Shown one piece after another: positions 1-7,629 of a stretch of 64,000 nucleotides of DNA (within the stretch, counting starts at the first letter, position 1; every line of letters begins with the position of its first letter). The notes beneath the pieces were generated by a model. That model saw only the letters and a program-made list of their open reading frames with translations, was not told where the DNA came from and searched no databases. This DNA is from Oscillatoria sp. FACHB-1407 (lineage in GTDB: Bacteria > Cyanobacteriota > Cyanobacteriia > Elainellales > Elainellaceae), in contig NZ_JACJSA010000007.1 in the NCBI RefSeq assembly GCF_014697545.1, positions 276,337 through 340,336 of the forward strand, in the 5' to 3' direction. The translations under genes and the position numbers were made by a program.

Positions 1-51
1 AAACTGGGCGTTGCTGGATGTAGGTATGATTTCCAAAAACTGACTACTGCT

Positions 52-80
52 GTACGGACGTTTCGCGAAACGCCCCTACG
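52..80. repeat. GTAGGGGC-type dispersed palindrome, copy 1
   Basis: The core GTTTCGCGAAAC is a perfect palindrome, flanked by GTACGGAC on the left and GCCCCTAC on the right. Related copies lie at 8274, 21596, 23084, 23229, 32053, 34454 and, in a shorter form, 37601. This is a small intergenic inverted-repeat family of the kind common in cyanobacterial genomes. Its function is unknown. Confidence 0.75.
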
Positions 81-134
81 AAATTCATACGTTGGATCAG
101 CAATCCCGAAACTGCGTATTGTCTTACCAACAGG

Positions 135-259
135 CGACTCCTGCCTCCTGACCTTTGCCTCTTGATTCCTGACCCCTGCCTCCTGACCATTAACTATTGA
201 CCATTAACTATTGACCATTGACTATTGACCATTGACTCCTGACTCCTGACCATTAACGA
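135..259. repeat. Heptanucleotide tandem array, units like TTGACCA
   Basis: About 17 consecutive 7-bp units can be read in register, mainly TTGACCA, TTGACTA, TTAACTA, CTGACTC and CTGCCTC. The 7-bp phase is kept throughout although the units vary. This resembles the short tandemly repeated repetitive (STRR) sequences of cyanobacteria. The right end overlaps the 3' end of the neighbouring minus-strand gene and supplies its last codons and its stop. Confidence 0.85.
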
Positions 260-719
260 CTCCAAACTCCTTCAGTGCAGGCAAAAAGTTACGGTGTTCG
301 TGCTCTGAGCGACTGAGTTTAATCAAAGCAAAGCGTTGATCAGGGGCGAGCATTGCCCATTGGGGTTGAGACAGAGAAACGCTGAGTTCCGTGGCTCGCT
401 CTTGCACGCTTTGAGGAATGGTGGTGGGATCATTCCACGCTGGAACAGGATCGATCGCCAAGTCGGTTGCGATTTCGCCTGTCCGGTCTTGAATGAGATG
501 TTGCAGAGTTGCTCGATAGGCTGCAATGTCCGCTTCGTTGTCACAGGGGAGATCAAGCAGTTGTTGGCGATCGCTTACTGTAAATTGGTTCCACTGAGGA
601 AGTTTGAGCTTGATACCGCAGGTGTCGAGCTTGAGACGCACTCGCATAGGAATACACCGTAGAGAGTCGGCAAAATCTGCCTCAAATTGAAATAAGTTAG
701 ACGACTGAGACGGTTCCAT
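222..719 (-). CDS. narM: Nitrate reductase-associated protein (NarM-like)
   Basis: A 165-residue protein matching the cyanobacterial nitrate-reductase-associated family (Nitr_red_assoc). NarM is reported to be needed for nitrate reductase activity in Synechococcus, probably in maturing the enzyme. The recognisable part is the N-terminal FQFEADFADSLRCIPMRVR stretch followed by a conserved LKLPQWNQF segment and the C-terminal HEHRNFLPALKEFG. There is no membrane segment or signal peptide, so it should be cytoplasmic. After residue ~152 the tail (VVNGQESGVNGQ) is encoded by the heptanucleotide array, so the original C terminus seems to have been replaced by repeat-derived codons. No nitrate uptake or nitrate reductase genes are in this window, so it is separated from its usual partners here. 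The family call is from recall of the sequence. Confidence 0.8.
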   Translation of the reverse strand: MEPSQSSNLFQFEADFADSLRCIPMRVRLKLDTCGIKLKLPQWNQFTVSDRQQLLDLPCDNEADIAAYRATLQHLIQDRTGEIATDLAIDPVPAWNDPTTIPQSVQERATELSVSLSQPQWAMLAPDQRFALIKLSRSEHEHRNFLPALKEFGVVNGQESGVNGQ

Positions 720-869
720 GAGCGATTAGATGGCATGGATTTAGGTAATTTATTTCAGGTTAAATCGCTTTGGTCTGATCGAGTGCAAATCCATGGAGCC
801 AACGAGGAACTGCTTCTGATACCCTTTGGAAGTGATACGCTTCAAATATCATTCACCACAACATGATTT

Positions 870-1301
870 ATGAACCGTCCCACAGGGGTCACTATTCTTG
901 CGGTGCTCCAAGCAATCCTGAGTTCTATAACGTTAATCATTGGAGTTGGGGTTCTGGTCTTTAAAGACCAGTTTCTACAGATGTTGGTTGAAACCCCTGA
1001 ATTTCAACAATCGGGTGAAACTATTCCCCCAGAGGTTCTCTCTGGAATTGCAACCTTTACGGGAATTATTGTCATCATCAGCGGATTAATTGGTCTGCTG
1101 TTAGCCTATGGTCTATTCAAGCTGTATGGTTGGGCGTGGATTGTGACCCTTGTCTTTCAGATTTTGGGCATTTTAAGCAACCTGTTTGGACTGTTCACCG
1201 CGCCGGCAAATGCTGGGTGGACAGTCATTCAGTTGGTGATTTCTGGCGTGATTGTCTATTACCTGCTACGACCACAGGTCAAACGTGCCTTTGGGCAATA
1301 G
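870..1301 (+). CDS. Small multi-pass membrane protein of unknown function
   Basis: A 143-residue hydrophobic protein with about four membrane spans (roughly residues 7-30, 58-85, 88-112 and 113-133). One soluble stretch at residues 32-56 (EFQQSGETIPPEV) probably faces one side of the membrane. It opens with RPTGVTILAVLQ and ends with YLLRPQVKRAFG, endings I associate with small uncharacterised bacterial membrane families. No catalytic motif is visible and I cannot assign a function. It runs convergently into the glutamine-synthetase-like gene with only 6 bp between the two stop codons. The start is the ATG at 870; no strong ribosome binding site precedes it. Confidence 0.7.
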   Translation: MNRPTGVTILAVLQAILSSITLIIGVGVLVFKDQFLQMLVETPEFQQSGETIPPEVLSGIATFTGIIVIISGLIGLLLAYGLFKLYGWAWIVTLVFQILGILSNLFGLFTAPANAGWTVIQLVISGVIVYYLLRPQVKRAFGQ

Positions 1302-1307
1302 CTCGTT

Positions 1308-2684
1308 CTAATAGACATCCATATATTCGTTAGTTTCCCAATCGGTGAGATGGTCGTGAAACCGAGCTAGCTCAAACTGCTTGACTGTGCTGAACAGGTT
1401 GCAGAAGTCCTGCCCCAGCATCGCCTGCATCTCAGAATCTGCTGCCAGTGCCTCTAAAGCCGCATCCAACGTCTGCGGGAATTTGGGCAACGAGGGATCG
1501 TCTTCACTGGGACCATCCACCATGGGCTGTAGCTCACGCTCATTCTGAATTCCCAGAAGTCCTGCTGCCAGTGTTGCCGCTGCCGTTAAGTAGGGATTGC
1601 TAATGGCAGAAGCGGCTCGCATCTCCAGGTGCGTGCCTTCGTCGCCTGTTGCCTTGACGCGAATCATGGCAGAGCGGTCTTCGATGCCCCAACTGATATT
1701 GGAGGGAGCAAAGGTGTGAGGTTTGAGGCGACGATAGCAGTTTGGGGTGGGTCCAATAAATGGCAACATTGCCGGAGCATGGTCAAGAATGCCTTGAATA
1801 AAAGCTCGTGCAGTTTTGGAAAGCCCATGTTCCGCAGTGGGATCTAGAAAGACGTTGGCATCGGTGTTGCGATCCCACAGGCTGAGGTGGAAGTGGCAGC
1901 AGGAGCCCGACATCCCAGCGAAGGGCTTTGACATGAAGGTGGCATGGTAGCCCAACCGATGAGCAACTTCCTTAACAGCATTTTTGAAAGTAAAGGCTTT
2001 GTCTGCGCCCAAAATACCTTTTGACGCACCGTAGTTGATCTCAAACTGGGAAGGCGCGTATTCGCAGTTGTGAGTGATGATATCTACGCCTGACCCCCGC
2101 AGGTATTCCAGGATTTGATCGATTTCTGGAACGTATTGGTTACGGATGTGGTTGAAGATGTGTAAGCCATCGAAGATGGGTTTTTTCTCAGCCGTTAACA
2201 GATAAAACTCAAACTCGTGACCCATCATCACGTCGAACCCCAGATCTGCTGCTTTTTGCAGGAGGGTTTTGAGGACATAGCGGGGAGCCACGGTGAGGGG
2301 TTCTTCTCGGCTCCAGTAGGGGTCGCAGATGACTTTGGCGGTGTTGTCGAGCCAGGGAACTGGGGTGAGACTGTCGAGATCGGGGAAGATCAGATGGTCG
2401 CGATATTTGCGTTCACTGTGGTAACCGGAGTTTGGTACGACCATTGAAGCTGTATCGAGTGCCAACGTGCCACCGTAAAAGTTCAAACCTTTGCGGGTGT
2501 AGCCTTCGACCTTGTCGATGGGGATGACTTTGAGGCGAGAAACCCCGTGTAGGTCGGGCAACTCAAACCGGACGTACTCAATCTTCTGTTCCTTCAGTTG
2601 CGCAATAAATTGGGCGATCGCATCTCCCCCATTGACTTGTTGATCCTCTCGTAACTCTCCGGTTGGCACCATTTCCATCACCAT
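1308..2684 (-). CDS. Glutamine synthetase family protein (non-canonical paralogue)
   Basis: A 458-residue ATP-dependent ligase of the class I glutamine synthetase fold. The N-terminal beta-grasp part (about residues 30-120, FELPDLHGVSRLKVIPIDK) is followed by the catalytic domain. Metal and substrate motifs are recognisable but divergent: GHEFEFYLL for the usual GxExEFxLF, GSCCHFHLSLW for NGSGMHxHxSLW, and CYRRLKPHTFAP for the NRLKRxxPGYEAP region. The region that carries the adenylylated tyrosine loop (NLYDLPPEE) in enteric GlnA is replaced by an acidic segment without that tyrosine. It therefore looks like one of the paralogues that join glutamate to another amine (GlnT or gamma-glutamylpolyamine synthetase types), not the main GlnA. 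The substrate cannot be read from sequence. It ends convergently against the preceding membrane protein gene. Confidence 0.8.
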   Translation of the reverse strand: MVMEMVPTGELREDQQVNGGDAIAQFIAQLKEQKIEYVRFELPDLHGVSRLKVIPIDKVEGYTRKGLNFYGGTLALDTASMVVPNSGYHSERKYRDHLIFPDLDSLTPVPWLDNTAKVICDPYWSREEPLTVAPRYVLKTLLQKAADLGFDVMMGHEFEFYLLTAEKKPIFDGLHIFNHIRNQYVPEIDQILEYLRGSGVDIITHNCEYAPSQFEINYGASKGILGADKAFTFKNAVKEVAHRLGYHATFMSKPFAGMSGSCCHFHLSLWDRNTDANVFLDPTAEHGLSKTARAFIQGILDHAPAMLPFIGPTPNCYRRLKPHTFAPSNISWGIEDRSAMIRVKATGDEGTHLEMRAASAISNPYLTAAATLAAGLLGIQNERELQPMVDGPSEDDPSLPKFPQTLDAALEALAADSEMQAMLGQDFCNLFSTVKQFELARFHDHLTDWETNEYMDVY

Positions 2685-2779
2685 GGCGATCGCTCCTACT
2701 GCAACTGCGCTACTAGATCTCTAATTGAGACTCCTGCAAAAAGTTGAGTTGTTGAGTATCGAAGGCTACCGTTGAATAG

Positions 2780-3592
2780 TTATTTCTGACTCAGGAAGTG
2801 AACCAGTGGCTCAAACACGGGCACTAAATCGGGTTGACTCACCACCAGCGTAGGGAACGATCGCTTGCCGTAGTCTTGTCCCGGTTTGAGAGGAAAGATG
2901 GGTTCTGATTCCAGGGGGTGCCATACGGCTCCGGCAGCTTGTATGATTGCCCAGATCGCCGCGATATCCCAGATTCTAGGGGTGGCTTCCACACCGCCCA
3001 ACGTCGCTCCGGCAGCAACGGTTAGCAAGTTGTACGTGGCAACTCCCAACATCCGGATCTTACAAGGAAAAGGGTTTTTCAGTACGGCGATGCTGCGAGC
3101 ACAGAGGCTAAAGAAATGGTTGGGGCTGATGGCATCCGCACTGGCATGAATCGGCTGACCATCCAGAAAGGCTCCGGTGGGCCCGGTTAAACCGGAATCA
3201 CCATACCAGAACCCGTGAAAGGACTGACCCAACGGGGGCAGATGCACATAGCCAAACACGGGAGTGCCGCGATACAGCAATCCCAGGGACACCGCCCAAA
3301 GAGGTAAGCCACGGGCAAAGTTAGTGGTGCCATCCACCGGGTCGATAACCCAGCACCACTCCGTATCTGGAAAGATGTGAGCCACTTCTTCACTCAAGAC
3401 CCCATGCTCTGGAAAGGCAGTGGCGATCGCCCCGCGTAGCTCTTCATCTGCCCACTGGTCGGACTGGGTGACTAAACTACCATCGGCTTTTTCCGATGCT
3501 GTTGCCTGCCCAAAGTCCTGGAGCAGTTGCGCTCCCACGCGATGGGTCGTGGTTTCAGCGAAGGTGAGAATATCTGTCCAAAAATCAGCCAT
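2780..3592 (-). CDS. Inositol monophosphatase family phosphatase
   Basis: A 270-residue Mg2+-dependent, Li+-sensitive-type phosphomonoesterase. Metal-binding motifs are intact: SEE at about residues 67-69, the hallmark DPVDGTTNF at 84-92, and WDIAAIW near residue 217. Family members hydrolyse inositol monophosphate, histidinol phosphate or related sugar phosphates; the sequence alone does not decide which. It starts only 13 bp after the stop codon of the PucC-like transporter on the same strand, so the two are probably cotranscribed. No signal peptide is seen. Confidence 0.87.
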   Translation of the reverse strand: MADFWTDILTFAETTTHRVGAQLLQDFGQATASEKADGSLVTQSDQWADEELRGAIATAFPEHGVLSEEVAHIFPDTEWCWVIDPVDGTTNFARGLPLWAVSLGLLYRGTPVFGYVHLPPLGQSFHGFWYGDSGLTGPTGAFLDGQPIHASADAISPNHFFSLCARSIAVLKNPFPCKIRMLGVATYNLLTVAAGATLGGVEATPRIWDIAAIWAIIQAAGAVWHPLESEPIFPLKPGQDYGKRSFPTLVVSQPDLVPVFEPLVHFLSQK

Positions 3593-3605
3593 CCAGAGTC
3601 CTTAT

Positions 3606-5051
3606 TTAATCCATTTCAGCTTCGAGTACAGTGGCGATCGCCTTTTGTGCATTGGTCTGGAACTCCTGCACGTTGACCCGACGCAGCAGCCAGATTGCCA
3701 GCAGCATCACCGCCGCCTGTGCGCCAAAAACCACCGAATATGCCAGCACTGGATTAGGGGTTAGTTGCCGACCCAGATCTAAAAATGCGCCTCCGGCGAT
3801 CGTAGACATACCTCGTGCCAGGGCTTGCGCCAATCCCCACGCGCCAATAAACGTGCCTGCGGTTTCCGCTGCGGTTAAATCGAGCATCAGGGTCACCGCT
3901 CCAGTTGTGGTTACACCGGATGCCAAGCCAAACACGAGCAATGCTGCAATCAGGGGAGCCGAGTTTCCGGTAAAGCCTGCCAACACTACCCAAATTAGGG
4001 AAATGGTTGTCAAAATGCATCCCCACTTGGCGGTATTGCGTTTACCAATGCGTGGAGCTAACAAAAAACCAGCACTACTGATGCCGATTAACGTGCCAAT
4101 ACCCCAGAAAGAGGTGAGCATTGCCGTGGAACCAATGGGCATGTTGAACACATCGGCTCCGTAGGTTTCCAGGACAGGGTCTTGCATGAAAAGCCCCATT
4201 GTCATGGCAATCAGAAACGTGAAAAAGACTTGCGTTTGGCGGTTAGCTGTCAAAATGCGCCATGCTCGACCAAAGGTAATCTGGTCTTTGTTATGCACCT
4301 GACCCACCCGCAAGGCATAGCGAGAGTAAGTCTTCTCCACGTTCCAGGTGGCGATCCACGCTAAACCAAAGACCACCAGCGGAATAATCAGGAATAGACG
4401 GTTAATCGCCGCCTGCAAGACTTCCAATGGGGCATCCAGTCCGACTCGTCTGAGCAAAATACCGATGACAATGCCACCAATGCTGGTTCCTGCGATCAGC
4501 ATTGACCAATCCACCCCGACGATGCGAGAACGGTCTTCTTCATCAGTGACATCCACCAGCAAGGTTGCAAAGGGAGTCGAGGAGGCACTTACCGCCATGC
4601 CATATAGCGCAAACAAAACGGCGAGGAGGGCAGTCCAGGCATAGGTGACACCTGTCCATCCCTGGGTTTGCAAATTGCTCCCGACCTGCCACATCACCTG
4701 CACCGCAATAAACGCAATGATTGCCATAGAAGCTGCGCCAATTAATACATAGCCTGTGCGATGCATTCCCCACAGAGGTTTGGTGTCAGACAGTTGCCCA
4801 AACCAGACTCGTGCCGGAGCCACAAACAGAGTCAATGCCAGAATGACCGTGGCGAGGGTTGCGGGCACTCCTAATTCTCGGATCAAAACCCGGTTGAGCA
4901 CCCCAAACACCATGACTGACATCATTCCCAGACCCAGTTGGAATAGCCCTAACCGAAACATGGTTAGTAACGTTGTTTTGGGTATTTCGCTGAGGGTATT
5001 GGCGCGTGGTAGGTTTGTCTCTGAATTACCGATTGTCATGGCGAAATCCAA
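3606..5051 (-). CDS. BCD/PucC-family MFS transporter
   Basis: A 481-residue major facilitator protein with about twelve hydrophobic spans, matching the PucC/LhaA/BCD group that in phototrophs helps assemble (bacterio)chlorophyll-binding complexes and is thought to move pigment or pigment precursors. The first half holds LFQLGLGMMSVMVFGVLNRV and a loop with VWFGQLSDTKPLWGMHR, the characteristic MFS A-like motif of this group. The second half contains MLTSFWGIGTLIGI. A hydrophilic loop at about residues 235-260 splits the two halves. It leads a two-gene unit with the inositol-phosphatase-like gene. The divergent aldo/keto reductase starts 132 bp away, leaving room for back-to-back promoters. 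Confidence 0.85.
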   Translation of the reverse strand: MDFAMTIGNSETNLPRANTLSEIPKTTLLTMFRLGLFQLGLGMMSVMVFGVLNRVLIRELGVPATLATVILALTLFVAPARVWFGQLSDTKPLWGMHRTGYVLIGAASMAIIAFIAVQVMWQVGSNLQTQGWTGVTYAWTALLAVLFALYGMAVSASSTPFATLLVDVTDEEDRSRIVGVDWSMLIAGTSIGGIVIGILLRRVGLDAPLEVLQAAINRLFLIIPLVVFGLAWIATWNVEKTYSRYALRVGQVHNKDQITFGRAWRILTANRQTQVFFTFLIAMTMGLFMQDPVLETYGADVFNMPIGSTAMLTSFWGIGTLIGISSAGFLLAPRIGKRNTAKWGCILTTISLIWVVLAGFTGNSAPLIAALLVFGLASGVTTTGAVTLMLDLTAAETAGTFIGAWGLAQALARGMSTIAGGAFLDLGRQLTPNPVLAYSVVFGAQAAVMLLAIWLLRRVNVQEFQTNAQKAIATVLEAEMD

Positions 5052-5183
5052 CCTTAGAGCGATCGCTGTGAACAGTCTTCTCCTTCTTTAGGATAAAGGT
5101 TGAAAGGCACTGTGGTTAATTGCCCCTGAAACTCAGGAGATAGCGATACACTGAAGAATATTAAGTTGTGTAAAGCTTGACCC

Positions 5184-6128
5184 ATGCAAACCCTCACTCT
5201 TGGCGCAACCGGCCCTACTGTTCCCCCGCTCTGCATCGGCACCTGGGCATGGGGCGACAAACTGTTTTGGAGCTACGGCAAAGATTACAACGCTGACCAG
5301 CTACAGGGGGCGTTTGATGAGGCGATCGCCTCTGGTGTGAATTTTTTCGACACGGCTGAAATCTACGGCTTTGGTGAGTCAGAGAATCTGATCGGACAGT
5401 TCATGCAGCGATCGCAGCAACCTGTCTACATTGCAACTAAATATTTTCCAGTGCCGTGGCGGTTTACGGCAGATGCCGTCGCCGCTGCCCTCACCGCCAG
5501 TCTGAGACGGTTGAAGCTGCCCACGGTGGATTTGTATCAGGTACACCAACCCTTCGGCTTTCTCATGTCGCAGGAAACCTTGATGAATGCCCTTGCCGAT
5601 GAGGTGAAGCAGGGCAGAATCAAAACCGTTGGGGTGAGTAATTATTCCGCTGCACAGATGCGTGAGGCACACGAGTTGCTGGCGAAGCGGGGCGTTCCCC
5701 TGGCGGTGAATCAGGTGCAATACTCTCTGCTGGCGCGGCAGATTGAGCGTAATGGCATCCTGGATACGGCTCGTGAGTTAGGTATTACGATCCTGGCTTA
5801 TAGTCCATTGGCGCAGGGTTTGCTGACGGGCAAATACACCGCTGAGAACTATACTGAACCGACAGGGGCGCGTCGCTTAAACCCCCGCTTTAGCCAGGAG
5901 GGATTAACGAAACTGACTCCGGTGCTGAAGGTGTTGCAGGAAGTGGGCGATCGCTACCAGAAAACTCCTGCTCAGGTTGCCCTCAACTGGTTGATTGCTC
6001 AGGGCAATGTGATTCCCATTCCAGGGGCAAAAACGGCAGAGCAGGCACGGCAAAATGCTGGCGCAATGGGTTGGTCAATGACCGATGAGGAGAGAGCACA
6101 AATTGATCAGGTGACTCGCGATTGGTAG
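5184..6128 (+). CDS. Aldo/keto reductase
   Basis: A 314-residue NADPH-dependent oxidoreductase with the TIM-barrel AKR fold. The catalytic tetrad is complete: Asp56 and Tyr61 in FFDTAEIYG, Lys86 in ATKYFP and His121 in YQVHQP. Further family signatures are KTVGVSNYSA (about 150-160), QVQYSLL and the C-terminal NADP-binding PIPGAKTAEQARQNAGA. The protein is cytosolic, of typical length, and its substrate is not predictable. It lies divergent from the PucC-like transporter and stands alone as a transcription unit. The start is the ATG at 5184, the first codon of a well conserved N terminus (LTLGATGPTVPPLCIGTWAWG). Confidence 0.9.
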   Translation: MQTLTLGATGPTVPPLCIGTWAWGDKLFWSYGKDYNADQLQGAFDEAIASGVNFFDTAEIYGFGESENLIGQFMQRSQQPVYIATKYFPVPWRFTADAVAAALTASLRRLKLPTVDLYQVHQPFGFLMSQETLMNALADEVKQGRIKTVGVSNYSAAQMREAHELLAKRGVPLAVNQVQYSLLARQIERNGILDTARELGITILAYSPLAQGLLTGKYTAENYTEPTGARRLNPRFSQEGLTKLTPVLKVLQEVGDRYQKTPAQVALNWLIAQGNVIPIPGAKTAEQARQNAGAMGWSMTDEERAQIDQVTRDW

Positions 6129-6259
6129 CGATCTCTGACTTCTCGAACCAACCGGAGAGCTAGAACTTACGAGCCATAGCCAGAGGCGATCGCGTCTCCA
6201 ATATTTTATTTGGAGAGAGATAGCCATCCTATTTGATTCATGAAGAAGTCTGAGATATG

Positions 6260-6385
6260 TCAATGGTCAATGGTCAATCGTTGCTGGTCAATCGTCAATG
6301 GTCAATCGTCAATGGTCAATAGTCAATGGTCAATAGTCAATCGTTGCTGGTCATACACAAATGGCGAATGCCGAATGCCTAATGA
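6260..6385. repeat. Heptanucleotide tandem array, units like TCAATGG
   Basis: Eighteen contiguous 7-bp units can be read: TCAATGG, TCAATCG, TTGCTGG, TCAATAG, then CAAATGG, CGAATGC and CTAATGA. It is the reverse-complement form of the array at 135-259 (TTGACCA reads as TGGTCAA). A higher-order unit, TCAATCGTTGCTGGTCA, occurs twice. Apparent open frames across it are an artefact of the repeat. Confidence 0.85.
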
Positions 6386-6416
6386 AAGAGTAGGTTTCAC
6401 GATCGATTTAGGACTG

Positions 6417-6523
6417 CTATAGCTTTTGCCGGAAAGCTTAAGGCAGAGGCAATGGCTCAAATCCTGATGCTGGGGAAGCTTCCTGACTTGCCTCTGCCCC
6501 ATCGAATGTGGCTACGGCTATAG
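6417..6523. repeat. Structured dispersed element DR1, copy 1 (MITE-like)
   Basis: A 107-bp element bounded by CTATAGC and GCTATAG. It contains a perfect 11-bp stem, GGCAGAGGCAA (6442-6452) with TTGCCTCTGCC (6488-6498). A diverged copy is found at 29238-29342, sharing AATxGCTCAAA, CTTCCTGACTTG and ATCGAATGxGGCTACGGCT. Mobility is inferred only from the two copies and the terminal symmetry; no transposase is present. Confidence 0.7.
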
Positions 6524-6578
6524 ATCCGTGATATAGCTGGAGAAGGCAGAGAACGGGCAGCATTGCAGGAGTCAGACG

Positions 6579-7091
6579 ATGAAACTCTTCACGGATTGGG
6601 GGTTTACCAGACAAGGATGGCGGCAGGGGCAGCGAGGTGAGTATTGGGTAGTGGCGCAGGCTGTGCTGTTCATAGCGATGTTTTTTGTGCCTGTCTATCA
6701 ACCTGTGCCGATTTCCCTGGAGCCAGTGGCACGGTATGTCCTGTGGGCGATCGCCCTTGCTCTGGGGCTATTTGCCCTGATTTTGCTCCTCAAAGGCTTG
6801 CTCGACCTGGGTAAAAGTCTGACTCCACTTCCCTATCCCCGTGAGGATGGTCAACTGGTGCAAACGGGAGTTTACGGCATCGTGCGCCATCCCCTCTACA
6901 GTGGTTTGATTTTGGGTGTTCTAAGTTGGGCAGTGTTTAACCTCAGTTTGTCTCACGCGATCGCCTCTCTGGTGTTCTTTGTCTTCTTCAATGCCAAAGC
7001 CAATCAAGAAGAACAGTGGCTCAGTGAGAAGTATCCGGACTATGCGGCTTATCAGCAACGAGTTAAGAAGTTGATTCCGTGGGTGTATTAA
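6579..7091 (+). CDS. Isoprenylcysteine carboxyl methyltransferase-like membrane protein
   Basis: A 170-residue integral membrane protein of the ICMT/PEMT superfamily. Membrane spans lie at about residues 24-42, 52-76 and 105-135. The SAM-binding signature GVYGIVRHPLYSG sits at about 97-109, and the C-terminal EEQWLSEKYPDYAAYQQRV matches the conserved acidic/aromatic tail of the family. Bacterial members methylate unknown lipids or small hydrophobic acceptors; prenylated proteins are not expected as substrates. The gene is monocistronic, preceded by the heptanucleotide array and the DR1 element. Confidence 0.85.
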   Translation: MKLFTDWGFTRQGWRQGQRGEYWVVAQAVLFIAMFFVPVYQPVPISLEPVARYVLWAIALALGLFALILLLKGLLDLGKSLTPLPYPREDGQLVQTGVYGIVRHPLYSGLILGVLSWAVFNLSLSHAIASLVFFVFFNAKANQEEQWLSEKYPDYAAYQQRVKKLIPWVY

Positions 7092-7395
7092 AAGCAGTAG
7101 TTGGAGGGGTGAAGGCTGGGCCACGCCCCGCAAGGGGGTGATAGGTGAACCGTAAAGACGTGATGATGGAAGTTGAGGAAATATTTCGGCAATTCCTATA
7201 GCATCTTGCCCGCGAGCGAGACGCTCGCACTTCTATGACCAGATAATTGTTTAACCTTCGTTATCCCCCACTCCCTTACCCCCCACTCTCCACTCCCTCA
7301 CTCCCCTACTCCCCCTCACGGCAGATGAAGTTTCTGTATTTCTTGAAAGAGGCGATCGCTCACTGCAATAAACTTATGTATAATTGCTTAAGAAA
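7092..7395. other. Spacer with pyrimidine-rich heptamer-phased tract
   Basis: No gene is supported here. Positions 7262-7318 are a C/T-rich tract made of CCACTCC, ACTCCCT and related 7-bp units, another member of the heptanucleotide repeat class. A HIP1 site follows at about 7352. The promoter of the downstream riboswitch should lie near 7350-7390, where TATAATTGCTTAAG gives a plausible -10 (TATAAT, 7378-7383). Confidence 0.5.
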
Positions 7396-7531
7396 TGAAA
7401 GGGAGTAGCTGCTGGTTTATCAGCCCATCTGAATCAACATACTGGGGATGACCCTGGTTCAGATGACAGAGCTACTACTGGATGTTGAATCATTTGATTC
7501 CTGCCAGTAGTCTCTGGAAGCGAGACTTTCA
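7396..7531 (+). promoter_or_regulatory. yybP-ykoY manganese riboswitch
   Basis: The two conserved internal-loop segments of the yybP-ykoY aptamer are both present. AAAGGGAGTAGC (7398-7409) corresponds to the family's AAAGGGGAGUAGC, and AGCGAGACTTTC (7519-7530) to AGCAAGACCUUUC. TGAAAG (7396-7401) pairs with CTTTCA (7526-7531) to close P1. Between them CATCTGAA/TTCAGATG forms an internal stem. The aptamer binds Mn2+, and the gene directly downstream is a UPF0016/Mnx-type manganese exporter, a known regulon member. An imperfect hairpin at about 7550-7592 (GGGCTTGGTGGAGTG with CACCCTCATCAAG..GCCC) may be the expression platform. Confidence 0.88.
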
Positions 7532-7629
7532 CTGAGTCCACAGTTGGGTGGGCTTGGTGGAGTGTCAGCCAGCACCCTCATCAAGTTCGCCCAAAACGCC
7601 ACGTTATATTTGGGGAGAGCTTTGAGGGA

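Noticed and set aside
135..259. Possible CRISPR array
   Set aside because: Units are 7 bp with no spacers, and no cas genes are present.
6240..6422. A 60-codon frame across the heptamer array
   Set aside because: A 7-bp period read through three frames gives an open repeat protein by chance (SMVNGQ-like words).
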